Assembly: GCF_050749805.1 (NCBI RefSeq)
Contig: NZ_CP192738.1
Coordinates: 682,001-746,000 of the forward strand
From: Hahella sp018986435
Lineage (GTDB): Bacteria > Pseudomonadota > Gammaproteobacteria > Pseudomonadales > Oleiphilaceae
DNA: 64,000 nucleotides
Reading direction: 5' to 3'
The notes under the pieces were generated by a model. It was not told the origin of the DNA, made no database searches, and saw only the letters and a program-made list of their open reading frames with translations. The translations under genes and the position numbers were made by a program. This document shows positions 25,525 through 34,838 of the stretch, one piece after another (positions within the stretch are counted from its first letter, which is position 1; every line of letters begins with the position of its first letter).

Positions 25525-28140
25525 TCAGCCGGATTTGGCGCGCATATCCCGTTCCGCCGCCCGTTCTTGAGCATGGGCGGCGTAAGTGCGCAGCCACTCG
25601 ATGGCGAACTCCCAGGGCATCGGCCGGGCCAGCCAGTAGCCTTGAATGTAACGGCAATCCATGGATCGCAGCAGATTGAGCGACTCGACATCCTCCACGC
25701 CCTCCGCAATCGCCTCGTAGCCCAGTCCATGGGACATATCGATGGCGGTGCGCGCCACGACGCCGGCGTCCGGCGCGCTGGCGAGATCGCTGACCAGGGA
25801 GCGGTCAATTTTCACCTTATGCAGGGGCAGCTTCTTGATATAGGAGAGAGAAGAGTAACCCACGCCGAAGTCATCCAGCGCAATCAACACGCCTGCCGCT
25901 CTGAGGGCCTGCAGCGCCGATAGCGCCCCCTCGGGATCGCGCATGAGTGCGGTCTCTGTGAGTTCAAGCGTCAGTCGCGCCGGGGGAACGCTGGCGCCAG
26001 CCAGTAATCGTTGCACCTTCTCGATAAAGCTGTTGTTTTCCAGATCCACCATGGAAATGTTTACCGCAATGCCGATGCCTTCGTAGCCTGCTTCGCTTAA
26101 CTCCTGTAGATGGCCCAGAGCCTGTTTGATCACCCAGAGTGTGAGTTTGGTGATATGGCCGGCCTGCTCCGCCAAGGGAATGAACTCATCTGGGAACACT
26201 TGGCCGAAGTCGTCATGAGTCCAGCGGATCAACGCCTCAAACCCGGTAATGACATCGGCCTCAATGTCCAATTGCGGTTGGAAATGCAGACTGAGCTTAT
26301 TGGCGTCGATGGCTTTGTCCAACTCCGCCAGCAGGGTGAGGCGCCGCTCGCTGTAAGGGTTGTACTGAGACTGGTATACCGCGGCGCAGCCCTTGCTGTG
26401 ATGGGTGGCGTCCAAGGCGATGCGCGCCAGCCGCAACAGGCCTTCGGCGCTGTCTGTGTGATGGGGGTAGGCCGCGAGGCCAAAGCGTGGATCTAGATCG
26501 AGAGAAAGGTAGCCGAACTGGATGCGTTGCCCCAGAAACTTCGACAAGGCCAGCACTTCCTGGTCGTCTTCGCTGTCGCGGCGTCGCTCCAGCAGCATCG
26601 CCAGGGTGATTTCGTCCAGCGACGCCACGTAGAGCGGCCCCTGTACGGACTGCTCGATGGGGATGACGCCATCCAGCGTTTCGACGAACTCATTGAGCTG
26701 ATGAGCGATCTGATACATCAGCTGGCGTGCGTTTTCGTTGCCCAGGGTGCGGTCTATGTCACGGTAGCGCTGCAGGCTGATCAGGCAGGCCATAAAGGCG
26801 GCGCCGGGCCTGGCGCTGATGCGATCGGTGATGAAGCGCTCCAGGTAGGCGCGGCTGGGCAGCTCGGTGACATGGCTGTGGGTCGCCTCATATAAACGGC
26901 GTTGCTCCAGCAATTGCAGTTCCTGCTGCTCTTCGATGATTTGCTCCTGGGCTTTGAGACGCTCGTTCCGCTCAACATAGATGCGCTCCACAATGGCGAC
27001 CGACAGCAGCACGGCTTCCGCGGCGGAGCCGATTTCGAAACCGTAAGCGGTCAGCAGGTTATGGGGAACGACCCCCAGGACCAGCAACAGGGTCAAACTG
27101 GCGCCCAACTCCAGCATCAGCCAGGCGCAGGTAAACAGGCGAGCGGAGCGCACGCCTTTCCACCAGAGATAGGGGCCGATAATGACAAGTATCAGGTCGG
27201 TCACCAGCACTAACGCGGTGGACACGCCTTTTGACAAGTGCGGCGGCGCGGCGAATACACCGACGATTGAAGCCGCTCCGGCGATACTGATGCCGATCAA
27301 CAGGTAATTCAGGCGCGGGGCTTTGACGGGCAGTTTCAGGAAACGCCGGGAAAACTCCGCCGCCGACAGCGCGATTAGCGGCACGGAGACCAGGATCGTA
27401 AAGTTCTGCAGCTGCGGTACGGTGGGCCAGAGGAACTGGAAGGTGCGGCCTTGCAACGTCGCCTGCACCAGTAGAATCATCAGGGTAAAGATGACGTAGA
27501 ACAGATACATGGGCTCTCTGAGCGCCAGAAAAATAAACAGGTTGAAGGTGACGACGAAGAGCAGGAAGCCGTAATAAAGTCCGTGAGTAAGGGCCTCCCG
27601 ATCATTGCGCAGGTAGAACGCGTCTTCCTTCCATATCTCCAGAGGCAGACTCAGGGAACCCTCGCTTTGAATGCGGAACATAAACTCATGCGCTTCGCCG
27701 GGCTCCAGCTCCACGGGGTAGATATAAAGAGGGTGCAGGGTCTCCCGTTGACTGAACGGGTAGTATTCGCCGGTCTGGCTGCGCCGGACGACCTCGCCAT
27801 TGATCAGCTCGACAAAGACAACATCATCCAGATGAGGCGCTCGGACTACGAGCAGACGACGCTTCGGCTTATCGGTGGCGTTGGCCAGGGTGAAACGGAA
27901 CCAGAAGCTGTCTTTGGTATAGCCGAAATTGGCGTGGTTGGCGGCGATGGTCTCCCAAGAGTGGTCGGCGTGGCTGATCAGTTCCTCCAGGCTTTCTTCC
28001 CCGGTAACGTCCCGCCAGTAGTCGACAACCGGTATCGCCTTATCCTCCGCGCTGACATAGTTGCGCGGCGCTGCTTCCCCCAGGCAGTGGGCGCTTAGCG
28101 CGAGCAGACATAGGAACAGGAACGCTTTGATATTTGGCAT
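25525..28140 (-). CDS. Membrane c-di-GMP phosphodiesterase: 7TMR-DISMED2, 7TM, degenerate GGDEF, EAL
   Basis: An 871-residue receptor. A signal peptide (about 1-22) precedes a periplasmic 7TMR-DISMED2 domain (about 30-165), seven membrane helices (about 185-385), a coiled coil, a GGDEF domain (about 420-590) and an EAL domain (about 610-850). The GGDEF signature is replaced by SLDEI, so cyclase activity is unlikely. The EAL domain is complete: GFEALIRW, NIS, ELTE, DDFGVGYSS, VKIDRS, AEGVED and YIQGYWLARP. This predicts a phosphodiesterase whose output responds to an extracellular ligand, possibly a carbohydrate. Confidence 0.9.
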   Translation of the reverse strand: MPNIKAFLFLCLLALSAHCLGEAAPRNYVSAEDKAIPVVDYWRDVTGEESLEELISHADHSWETIAANHANFGYTKDSFWFRFTLANATDKPKRRLLVVRAPHLDDVVFVELINGEVVRRSQTGEYYPFSQRETLHPLYIYPVELEPGEAHEFMFRIQSEGSLSLPLEIWKEDAFYLRNDREALTHGLYYGFLLFVVTFNLFIFLALREPMYLFYVIFTLMILLVQATLQGRTFQFLWPTVPQLQNFTILVSVPLIALSAAEFSRRFLKLPVKAPRLNYLLIGISIAGAASIVGVFAAPPHLSKGVSTALVLVTDLILVIIGPYLWWKGVRSARLFTCAWLMLELGASLTLLLVLGVVPHNLLTAYGFEIGSAAEAVLLSVAIVERIYVERNERLKAQEQIIEEQQELQLLEQRRLYEATHSHVTELPSRAYLERFITDRISARPGAAFMACLISLQRYRDIDRTLGNENARQLMYQIAHQLNEFVETLDGVIPIEQSVQGPLYVASLDEITLAMLLERRRDSEDDQEVLALSKFLGQRIQFGYLSLDLDPRFGLAAYPHHTDSAEGLLRLARIALDATHHSKGCAAVYQSQYNPYSERRLTLLAELDKAIDANKLSLHFQPQLDIEADVITGFEALIRWTHDDFGQVFPDEFIPLAEQAGHITKLTLWVIKQALGHLQELSEAGYEGIGIAVNISMVDLENNSFIEKVQRLLAGASVPPARLTLELTETALMRDPEGALSALQALRAAGVLIALDDFGVGYSSLSYIKKLPLHKVKIDRSLVSDLASAPDAGVVARTAIDMSHGLGYEAIAEGVEDVESLNLLRSMDCRYIQGYWLARPMPWEFAIEWLRTYAAHAQERAAERDMRAKSG

Positions 28141-28340
28141 TGTTCTTTTGAATTCAGCAATTAGCGTCGCCCCATCAAGGCGGTAATGGGGAGAAGCGAA
28201 GGCGGCGTATACAACTTAAGATTAGGTAGGGATGGGCGATCACGCCAACCTGGGGCGTTCATCGGAGAGAGAAAGGGAAGGCCATTGCGAATCAATGGCC
28301 TGTTGAAAGTAGTCGTAGACTGGCGTGGCGACGAGAAAGG

Positions 28341-28790
28341 TTAAGCCAATTGCTGCGCCCAGGTTTGCGCCCAGGCGACGGCTTCCGCGGCGGGATCGGC
28401 GGTTTCCATCGCGTCGATCTTGAGACCGTCTCCCACTTTCACCGCCGCCAGCTCGGTCATGGCGTGCTCCATCAGCTCGCCTGCGCCGCAATAGCTGTCG
28501 AAATAAGAGCTGTCGCCCAGGGTGATAACGCCAAAAGGCTTGCCGACGATATTGGGGAATTGCGTGGTCAGCGCCGTATATAAAGGCGCGATGTTGTCGG
28601 GCAGGTCGCCGCTGCCGGTGGTGGAGGTGCAGATCAGCGCGGCGGAGTCTGTTTCCGTGATGTCTTCCAGAGTGGGATTTTGCGCCACCCGGGCTTCATA
28701 TCCTTCCTCATTCAGCGCCTTTTGCACCGCTTCGGCGGTTTCCAGCGCGGCGCCGTACACAGTGCCGACGCAGATAACAATCTTTTTCAT
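28341..28790 (-). CDS. Flavodoxin / MioC-like protein
   Basis: A 149-residue flavodoxin-fold protein. The FMN phosphate loop is CVGTVYGAALETA (the usual T/S-x-T-G-x-T is altered to GTVYGAA). LICTSTTGSGDLPDN and LGDSSYFDSYCGAG are the two isoalloxazine loops. It resembles MioC and YqcA short-chain flavodoxins, electron carriers in the cytoplasm. It lies upstream of the EAL gene on the same strand with 200 bases between. Confidence 0.87.
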   Translation of the reverse strand: MKKIVICVGTVYGAALETAEAVQKALNEEGYEARVAQNPTLEDITETDSAALICTSTTGSGDLPDNIAPLYTALTTQFPNIVGKPFGVITLGDSSYFDSYCGAGELMEHAMTELAAVKVGDGLKIDAMETADPAAEAVAWAQTWAQQLA

Positions 28791-28978
28791 GCTCTTTCCC
28801 GGTTACTGGGACGATTCAATGTCCGATTAATTCAGTCGGGTATTGTAAGCATCCGCGCCAGGAATTTTAAGCGCCCCCGCCAGGTTTTGTTATCGGAGTG
28901 CGCCGCATTAGAATTTTCCCGGCTTAGCATTTATTGTTTAGACCCCGCCATCCCGCATCTCAACAGGAGGACAAACCT

Positions 28979-29434
28979 ATGGCGTACTGGCTGATGAAAA
29001 CGGAACCCGACGCATTCAGCATCGATGATCTGGCGAATTCGCCGGAAGGCGTGTCCGGCTGGGATGGCGTGCGGAATTATCAGGCGCGTAACTTTATGCG
29101 CGATGATATGAAAGTGGGAGATCAGGTGTTCATCTATCACAGCAGTTGCCCCGAACCGGGCGTGGCTGGGATCGCGGAAGTCTGCCGGGAAGCCTACCCG
29201 GACCCGTCCTCTTTTGATCCTGAGTCGCCTTATTACGACCCCAAGTCCACGGAGGAGACCCCCCGCTGGTGGTGCGTCTCAGTGAAATTCGTGCGCAAAT
29301 TGAAAAAGGTCGTTCCGCTGGCGGAGATTAAGCTGAATCCGGCGCTTCAGGACATGGCGCTGGTCAAACGCAGCCGGCTTTCCGTGATGCCGGTAGAACC
29401 CCATGAGTGGGGCGCGATTATGGCGATGACTTGA
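28979..29434 (+). CDS. EVE domain-containing protein (thymocyte nuclear protein 1-like)
   Basis: A 151-residue single EVE domain. MAYWLMKTEPDAFSIDDL, the WDGVRNYQARNFMRD pocket and VFIYHSSCPEPGVAGIAEV are diagnostic. EVE folds belong to the PUA-like/YTH superfamily and bind modified bases. The bacterial forms are proposed to recognise modified cytosine or tRNA. ATG 28979 is preceded by a perfect AGGAGG, which decides the start over an upstream frame at 28934. It is convergent with the GGDEF gene, 5 bases away. Confidence 0.93.
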   Translation: MAYWLMKTEPDAFSIDDLANSPEGVSGWDGVRNYQARNFMRDDMKVGDQVFIYHSSCPEPGVAGIAEVCREAYPDPSSFDPESPYYDPKSTEETPRWWCVSVKFVRKLKKVVPLAEIKLNPALQDMALVKRSRLSVMPVEPHEWGAIMAMT

Positions 29435-29439
29435 CGGGC

Positions 29440-30543
29440 TTAGACGGGCTCATCCTCGCTGGCTTTTTGCACCACTAACGGAATCACCATGTTGCGGCCT
29501 TTGATTTTGGCCTGATACAGATTGACGTCCGCCTGCTTTAATAGAGAGGCCAGATCCTTCGCCTGACTGATGGAGCAGACGCCGCAACTGATGGTGTAGC
29601 TGATATCCTGGTTTTTGTACTGCAGCGGACTGGCCTCGATGCTCTTGCGCAGCCTTTCCGCCAAAGTCAGGGCCTGCACCAGTGAGGTATCCGGCAATTG
29701 AATGAGGAACTCCTCGCCACCCCAGCGCGCCGCCATGTCCATTTTGCGGCAGGCGTTGACCAATAACTCTGAAATTTTCATCAGTACGAAGTCACCAGCG
29801 TCGTGGCCGTATGTGTCATTGATCATCTTGAAGTGATCGATATCCAGCAGGATCACCGAAAAGTGGCTGCCATGACGCTTGTAGCGGAAATACTCTTTCT
29901 CAAGCTGTTGCTGCATGTCGCGTCGGTTCGGCAACTGAGTCAGCTCGTCGGTGCGCGCGGCCTTTTCATACAGGCGCGCCATGTTGATCAGCTCCTGGCG
30001 CGCCTTGCGTCTGGAATGGTCCATCACAAAGGCGAAGACGGAGACGAAGGAAACCGTGGCGGCGAAGCGGAGTTGGAAATCCAGATTGTAGACGGTGCGC
30101 ACCCAGGGGAGTTCCGGGAAGCGGAAGATAATAGCGATCAGCGTCACCATGATGATCAACATCCAGCTGCCGGTGCGCAGCCCCGCCACATAAAAGACGA
30201 AGGGCGGGAACACGTAAAACCACAGAATGCCGGTGTTGCTCTCGCCGCCGCCGGCGATGAGATACAGGAATAAAAGACCCACCAGCCACAAGAACAGGGT
30301 TTTGAACAGTTGCTGATTGAGAGTGCGGTTGTAGGAAATCACGTTCATCAGCATCAGCGCGCAAAACAGGAACAGCGCGGATGCGTGCGCAGTATGGGAC
30401 CACAGCCAAGACTTCACGCCGATAACGAAGGACATGAAGGACGCCGCATAAGCCAGCGCTTTAATGACGCTAACGACTTTGGCTTCTTCGTCGAGGACTG
30501 CGCTTAACAGATGGAAGTTGGTTTTGCGGTTACGCTCTGTCAT
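29440..30543 (-). CDS. Membrane diguanylate cyclase (GGDEF)
   Basis: A 367-residue protein. About six membrane helices (25-175) precede a GGDEF domain (about 195-360). The active signature is GGEEF at 275-279 and DIDHFKMINDTYGHDAGD is intact. RKMD at 266-269 is the RxxD inhibitory site five residues before it, so product feedback is likely. It makes c-di-GMP from GTP at the inner membrane. A TATAAT element lies about 40 bases upstream of the start. The EAL phosphodiesterase is only 1.3 kb away on the same strand. Confidence 0.92.
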   Translation of the reverse strand: MTERNRKTNFHLLSAVLDEEAKVVSVIKALAYAASFMSFVIGVKSWLWSHTAHASALFLFCALMLMNVISYNRTLNQQLFKTLFLWLVGLLFLYLIAGGGESNTGILWFYVFPPFVFYVAGLRTGSWMLIIMVTLIAIIFRFPELPWVRTVYNLDFQLRFAATVSFVSVFAFVMDHSRRKARQELINMARLYEKAARTDELTQLPNRRDMQQQLEKEYFRYKRHGSHFSVILLDIDHFKMINDTYGHDAGDFVLMKISELLVNACRKMDMAARWGGEEFLIQLPDTSLVQALTLAERLRKSIEASPLQYKNQDISYTISCGVCSISQAKDLASLLKQADVNLYQAKIKGRNMVIPLVVQKASEDEPV

Positions 30544-30582
30544 GTCTTATTGTTATGGCCGCCTCTGCAAGTGACTGTTTCT

Positions 30583-30588
30583 ATTATA
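30583..30588 (-). promoter_or_regulatory. Consensus -10 element of the diguanylate cyclase gene
   Basis: A perfect TATAAT on the minus strand lies 39 bases upstream of the ATG. The matching -35 region (CAATTT at 17 bp) is poor, so an activator may be needed. Confidence 0.45.
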
Positions 30589-30713
30589 GTCCACATATAT
30601 TCGATAAATTGCCGACACTATCAGGTATTTCCCGCAACAACTGTTAAATATTATTTCGGAATGCGATGGCGGCGGTCGGCGAAAGTTCAGGAAATCAGGC
30701 GGCGCCCGTCGGA

Positions 30714-31073
30714 TTAACCTAACGGGCGGCGATGGGTTTGTTCGGAGCTGATTCCCGGCAGTGAAATAGCGGCCAGCCTGAAGCGTACGAAATCCAGCGC
30801 CTGTTGCGCGGAAGAAAACCGGAAACTGGCGTAACGGCTGGCTCCGCGGCGGTCGCGGTATTCCGCGTAGACCCAGTAGCAGGCGTGGCTTCCCTGAGTT
30901 TTGCACCGGTATGAGCCGTGCGCCATCCAAACATACAGGGGACAAAGGTGAACGTAATGACTGATCGTCGCGCCGGACGTGAGAAGCTGTTCGAGACCGG
31001 GCGGCGGTAGCTCGGGCTGATCCTGAAGCTCATGGGCCTCAGCTTGATCTGCTATTGAAGCGGTTAATGACAT
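30714..31073 (-). CDS. Hypothetical protein, 119 residues
   Basis: I do not recognise this gene. The 119-residue product has no signal peptide or membrane helix. Its middle is rich in aromatic and paired Cys/His residues (HYVHLCPLYVWMAHGSYRC and CYWVYAEYRDRRGASRYASF), and a short helical region (AQQALDFVRFRLAAI) follows. GGAG lies 10 bases before the ATG, which supports translation. It is upstream of the diguanylate cyclase on the same strand, 170 bases away. Confidence 0.5.
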   Translation of the reverse strand: MSLTASIADQAEAHELQDQPELPPPGLEQLLTSGATISHYVHLCPLYVWMAHGSYRCKTQGSHACYWVYAEYRDRRGASRYASFRFSSAQQALDFVRFRLAAISLPGISSEQTHRRPLG

Positions 31074-31576
31074 GTTCTTGGTTCTCCACGTTAATACTAT
31101 CGATTAAAACGTGCGAGAACTGACGTGGGGCTTGCCTGTGAGTTGCCAGGATGGCCACATCTCAGAACCCGGAAAACAGTTTTTTGGTTAAGTCATTCCC
31201 GCACGTGGGAGTTTTTTCTAATGTCTATTGCCTAAAGAGGCGCAAACGATCGGGGCTTATTTACCGGTTGGTAACATGCCCTTGGTAATTCGTTTGGTAA
31301 TCGACATTAAAGACTTAAACAAAATGTTTCCTGTAATGGTTCTGGCACCACCTTGCCCAGGTCGGCAGGTTGGTGAGGACGTCAGTCCTTCTCTTGATGC
31401 ACGAACTCGCTTAATGTATACAAAATAATCGGTTGAATCAATAACCTGGCGAGACGCAGATCAATCTTCCAGGAATTTCCCCGTTAATAGCCGTTATTTC
31501 CGCGATTTTGGACTATGTCCATCAGATGACTGTTTTGTTAAAGTTGCGCCTTCAAATTTACTGAGGGGAAAATCTG
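31074..31576. other. 503-bp intergenic region upstream of pit
   Basis: No gene is supported. A 66-codon plus-strand frame (31228-31428) has no family likeness. The region contains three exact TTGGTAA heptamers (31268-31300), two T6 runs, and a weak CCCGCACGTGGG hairpin before the second (31199-31216). There is no convincing Pho box upstream of the phosphate transporter. Confidence 0.5.
31268..31300 (+). repeat. Three direct TTGGTAA heptamers
   Basis: Identical TTGGTAA copies sit at 31268-31274, 31282-31288 and 31294-31300, with starts 14 and 12 bases apart. This is close to one helical turn and suggests an iterated regulator site ahead of pit, but the regulator is unknown. Confidence 0.45.
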
Positions 31577-33145
31577 ATGGAGTTTCGCAACCTGGGTCAG
31601 TTGGAAGAGGCCGCCTCCAGTGGGCAGCAAGAACTGGCTCGCATTGGTATTGCGCTACTTTTTATTCTGGGCATCCTGATATACACCAATCTTCGGATCG
31701 GCGATCTTGAGGGAGGATACCTGCTTGTAGTCGCCGCTATGATCGGCGGTTATATGGCGTTGAATATCGGCGCCAACGACGTAGCCAATAATATGGGGCC
31801 CGCTGTGGGCTCGAAAGCGATCACTCTGCTGGGCGCGCTGGCGCTGGCGGCGATATTTGAAGCGCTGGGCGCGCTGGTCGCCGGGGGCAACGTAGTCAGC
31901 ACCATCAAGAACGGCATTATCAACCCGGAGTTCATTCAAGATTCAACCACCTTTATTTGGCTGATGATGGCTGCGCTGTTAGCCGGCGCGCTGTGGCTGA
32001 ATGTGGCGACCTACCTGGGCGCGCCGGTATCCACCACGCACTCCATTGTTGGCGGCGTATTGGGCGCGGGCGTTGCAGCCGGCGGCTTTGGCGTGGCGAA
32101 CTGGGGACAAATGGGCGCGATCGTCGCCAGCTGGGTCATTTCGCCGGCATTGGGCGGCGTTATCGCGGCGGGAACCCTGTACTTCATCAAGCGCTCCATG
32201 CTGTATGAAGAAGACAAACTGGGCGCAGCCCGTCGTTACGTTCCTGTTCTTATCGCGATCATGGCATGGGCGTTCGTCACCTACCTGTTGCTGAAAGGCA
32301 CTAAAAACATCATCAAGCTGGACTTCTTGACCGCCTTGCTGGCGGGGCTGGCCGCCGCCGCCGCGCTGTACTTTGCGCTGTTGCCGTTGGTGGGCCGCGC
32401 CGCACGGAAAATGGAAAACACCCGTGAAAGCGTCAACAAGTTGTTCACTGTGCCTTTGATTTTCGCAGCGGCGTTGCTGAGCTTCGCCCATGGCGCCAAT
32501 GACGTGGCCAACGCAATCGGGCCGTTGGCGGCGATCAATGACGCTATCGTTAACCACGGTATCGTGCAAAAGGCGTCCATTCCGTTGTGGGTAATGATGG
32601 TCGGCGCGCTGGGTATCTCCATTGGTCTGCTGCTGTACGGACCAAAGCTGATCAAGACGGTCGGCAACGAGATCACCGAGCTGGATAAGACGCGGGCTTT
32701 CTGTATCGCGCTGGCCGCGGCGATCACTGTAATTGTGGCCTCTCAGTTGGGCTTGCCGGTCAGCTCCACTCATATCGCTGTCGGCGCAGTCTTTGGCGTG
32801 GGCTTCCTGAGGGAATATCTGAAAGTGAACTACGCCAGCCAGCTGCACCTTATTCTGGATGAGCATGCTGGCCTGGAGCGTGAGAAGCTGCAGAAGTTCC
32901 TGAACAACTTCGAAAAAGCGTCTGTGGAAGACATGAAGCAGATGTTGAAGCAGGCCAAAAAGCACAAAGAAGACGTGCCTCTCACCAAAGAAGAGCGCAA
33001 GCGTTTGAAGCATGTGTATCGTGAAGAACTCGTCAAGCGCGCCAGCATCAAGAAGATTGTGGCCGCCTGGGTTATTACAGTGCCTGTGTCAGCGTTGCTG
33101 GCGGCCCTGTTGTATTTCATGATCCGTGGCATGCTGTTGCCATAG
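31577..33145 (+). CDS. pit: PiT-family inorganic phosphate transporter
   Basis: A 522-residue inner-membrane transporter. The duplicated PiT signature is GANDVANNMGPAVGS (65-79) and GANDVANAIGPLAA (305-318). A long cytoplasmic, Lys/Glu-rich segment (about 425-495) lies before the last helix. Family members bring in phosphate with H+ or Na+, often as a metal-phosphate complex. Length is longer than typical E. coli PitA (499). A GAGGGG ribosome site precedes ATG and a strong terminator follows. Confidence 0.93.
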   Translation: MEFRNLGQLEEAASSGQQELARIGIALLFILGILIYTNLRIGDLEGGYLLVVAAMIGGYMALNIGANDVANNMGPAVGSKAITLLGALALAAIFEALGALVAGGNVVSTIKNGIINPEFIQDSTTFIWLMMAALLAGALWLNVATYLGAPVSTTHSIVGGVLGAGVAAGGFGVANWGQMGAIVASWVISPALGGVIAAGTLYFIKRSMLYEEDKLGAARRYVPVLIAIMAWAFVTYLLLKGTKNIIKLDFLTALLAGLAAAAALYFALLPLVGRAARKMENTRESVNKLFTVPLIFAAALLSFAHGANDVANAIGPLAAINDAIVNHGIVQKASIPLWVMMVGALGISIGLLLYGPKLIKTVGNEITELDKTRAFCIALAAAITVIVASQLGLPVSSTHIAVGAVFGVGFLREYLKVNYASQLHLILDEHAGLEREKLQKFLNNFEKASVEDMKQMLKQAKKHKEDVPLTKEERKRLKHVYREELVKRASIKKIVAAWVITVPVSALLAALLYFMIRGMLLP

Positions 33146-33162
33146 GCTGTCTCTGCTCTACG

Positions 33163-33203
33163 AAAGCCCGGCTTTCCTGATGGAAAGTCGGGCTTTTTCA
33201 TTT
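33163..33203 (+). terminator. Intrinsic terminator after pit
   Basis: A 15-bp stem (33163-33177 with 33182-33196, one G-U pair) with a TGAT loop is followed by TTCATTTT. It is among the strongest terminators in the window. Confidence 0.9.
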
Positions 33204-33286
33204 TGGCTTACCGGAAAGTGGCGTTGAGCCGTGCTCTGAACTTAGCGTATATATGCAGTTATAAGGACTGTTAAGGTGAGCGATCG

Positions 33287-34150
33287 GTGATTCAGACTCT
33301 CGTAATTTATCATGGCAATTGCCTCGATGGCTTCGGCGCGGCTTATGCGGCGTACCGACGTCTGACGATGTTGGATAAACAGGATGCGGACTACTACGCG
33401 GCGACCCACGGCGAACCTCCGCCGGACTGCGCGGGCAAGCGCGTTTACCTGCTGGACTTCTGTTACAAGCGAGAGGCGTTGAAGCAACTGTGCGCCAGCG
33501 CTGACGCCGTTATCGTGCTGGATCACCATATCAGCGCGGCGGAAGAGGTCGCCGGGTTGGATCAGGAATGCCCGAATTTAAGTCTGACGTTCGATATGAG
33601 CCGCTCCGGCGCGGTAATCGCCTGGGAGTACTTTCACGAAGACCCGCCTCCAGCCTTGCTGGCGATGATTCAGGACCGCGACCTTTGGCAATGGCGCATC
33701 GCTGACAGCCGTGACGTCAATGCGGCGCTGATGTCTTATCCCAAGGACTTTGAGGTATGGGATGAGCTGGCGCAGTCAGGGGCGGCCTTGTCGCGTTTGG
33801 CGGACGAGGGGCGCGCCATTAACCGGTTTCGTGAACAGATGATCGAGTATTACAAGGGACGGGCGGTGATGGGGGAAATCGCCGGCTATGCGGTGCCTAT
33901 TGTTAACTGTCCTCTGGCTGTGACCAGCGAGTTGCTCAATGTGCTGGCGCAAGGGCATCCCTTCGCAGCAGGGTATAGTGATAAAGGCGGTAAGCGCGGC
34001 TGGTCGCTAAGATCTACGGAAGATGGCGTCAATGTAGCGGAAGTGGCGATAAAGTTCGGCGGCGGCGGGCATCCGCGCGCAGCGGGCTTCTCCACTCGGA
34101 TAGATGAACGCTGGTTGACCCTGGAGCCGACGGAAGTCACATCGGAATGA
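33287..34150 (+). CDS. DHH-family phosphoesterase
   Basis: A 287-residue DHH/DHHA1 phosphoesterase. HGNCLDGFGAAYA carries the motif I Asp. LLDFCYKREAL, VLDHH (motif III DHH) and DRDLWQW supply further metal ligands, and the C-terminal DHHA1 signature is GGGGHPRAAGF. Relatives cleave short RNA or cyclic dinucleotides, but the substrate here is unknown. The start is GTG after AAGGTGAG. Its stop overlaps the next start by four bases, so the two genes are co-translated. Confidence 0.85.
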   Translation: MIQTLVIYHGNCLDGFGAAYAAYRRLTMLDKQDADYYAATHGEPPPDCAGKRVYLLDFCYKREALKQLCASADAVIVLDHHISAAEEVAGLDQECPNLSLTFDMSRSGAVIAWEYFHEDPPPALLAMIQDRDLWQWRIADSRDVNAALMSYPKDFEVWDELAQSGAALSRLADEGRAINRFREQMIEYYKGRAVMGEIAGYAVPIVNCPLAVTSELLNVLAQGHPFAAGYSDKGGKRGWSLRSTEDGVNVAEVAIKFGGGGHPRAAGFSTRIDERWLTLEPTEVTSE

Positions 34151-34743
34151 GCGCCTCAACGCCTTCTCTCTACAGTATTGGTTACGCCACCAAGCCGATA
34201 GCCGTCTTTATCAGCCAGTTGCAGAACCATCGTATCGACGTGGTCGCTGATGTCCGCTCTGTGCCATATAGCCGCGCCTTTCACGACTACCATCGGGAAA
34301 CCCTGATCCAGCACCTCAAGGAACATGGCTTACGTTACGTTTATCTTGGCGAGGAATTGGGGCCGCGCTCCAAGGACCCGACCCACTACGACGAAAGCCG
34401 ACAGGTGCAGTTTGACCGCCTGATTCAATCCGATTTGTTTCAGAGTGGGGTGGGAAGGCTGAAAGAAGGAATGAACAAAGGCTTTCGCATTGCCCTGATG
34501 TGCGCCGAGAAAGACCCCGCCAGCTGCCATCGTAGCCTGCTGATCGCCTACGCCCTGCAACGTGAAGGCATTACCGTCAGACATATCTCCCATGAGGGCG
34601 ACATCGAGGCGCAACCTGAACTGGAGCGCCGTCTGATGGAACTCACCGGCATTCAACCGGATATGCTGACCCCAGAGGAAGAGTGTCGCGACCTGGCCTA
34701 TCGTAAATATTGTCAGGTCATGGCTTATCGGAAGCCGGAGTGA
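34147..34743 (+). CDS. DUF488-family protein
   Basis: A 198-residue DUF488 protein. LYSIGYATKPIAVFISQL, VVADVRSVPYSRAFHDY and MCAEKDPASCHRSLLIAYAL are the conserved core. The last motif has a Cys-x-Glu-Lys... CHR arrangement, which looks catalytic or metal-binding. The biochemical role of the family is unknown. It overlaps the DHH gene by ATGA, implying a shared function. Confidence 0.9.
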   Translation: MSASTPSLYSIGYATKPIAVFISQLQNHRIDVVADVRSVPYSRAFHDYHRETLIQHLKEHGLRYVYLGEELGPRSKDPTHYDESRQVQFDRLIQSDLFQSGVGRLKEGMNKGFRIALMCAEKDPASCHRSLLIAYALQREGITVRHISHEGDIEAQPELERRLMELTGIQPDMLTPEEECRDLAYRKYCQVMAYRKPE

Positions 34744-34838
34744 GGAGGACTTAATAAGCCTGACGACAGGGGCGCGCTTATGGTTGAGGCGTGAGCGATA
34801 TTTTGTATGCGGCCCTTTAAACTCTTGTGTGAAGCGCT

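Noticed and set aside
31228..31428. 66-codon plus-strand frame upstream of pit
   Set aside because: No ribosome site or family likeness. The TTGGTAA repeats run through it.
31440..31576. Pho box upstream of pit
   Set aside because: The best stretch (CTGTTTTGTTAAAGTTG) matches the consensus too poorly in both half-sites.
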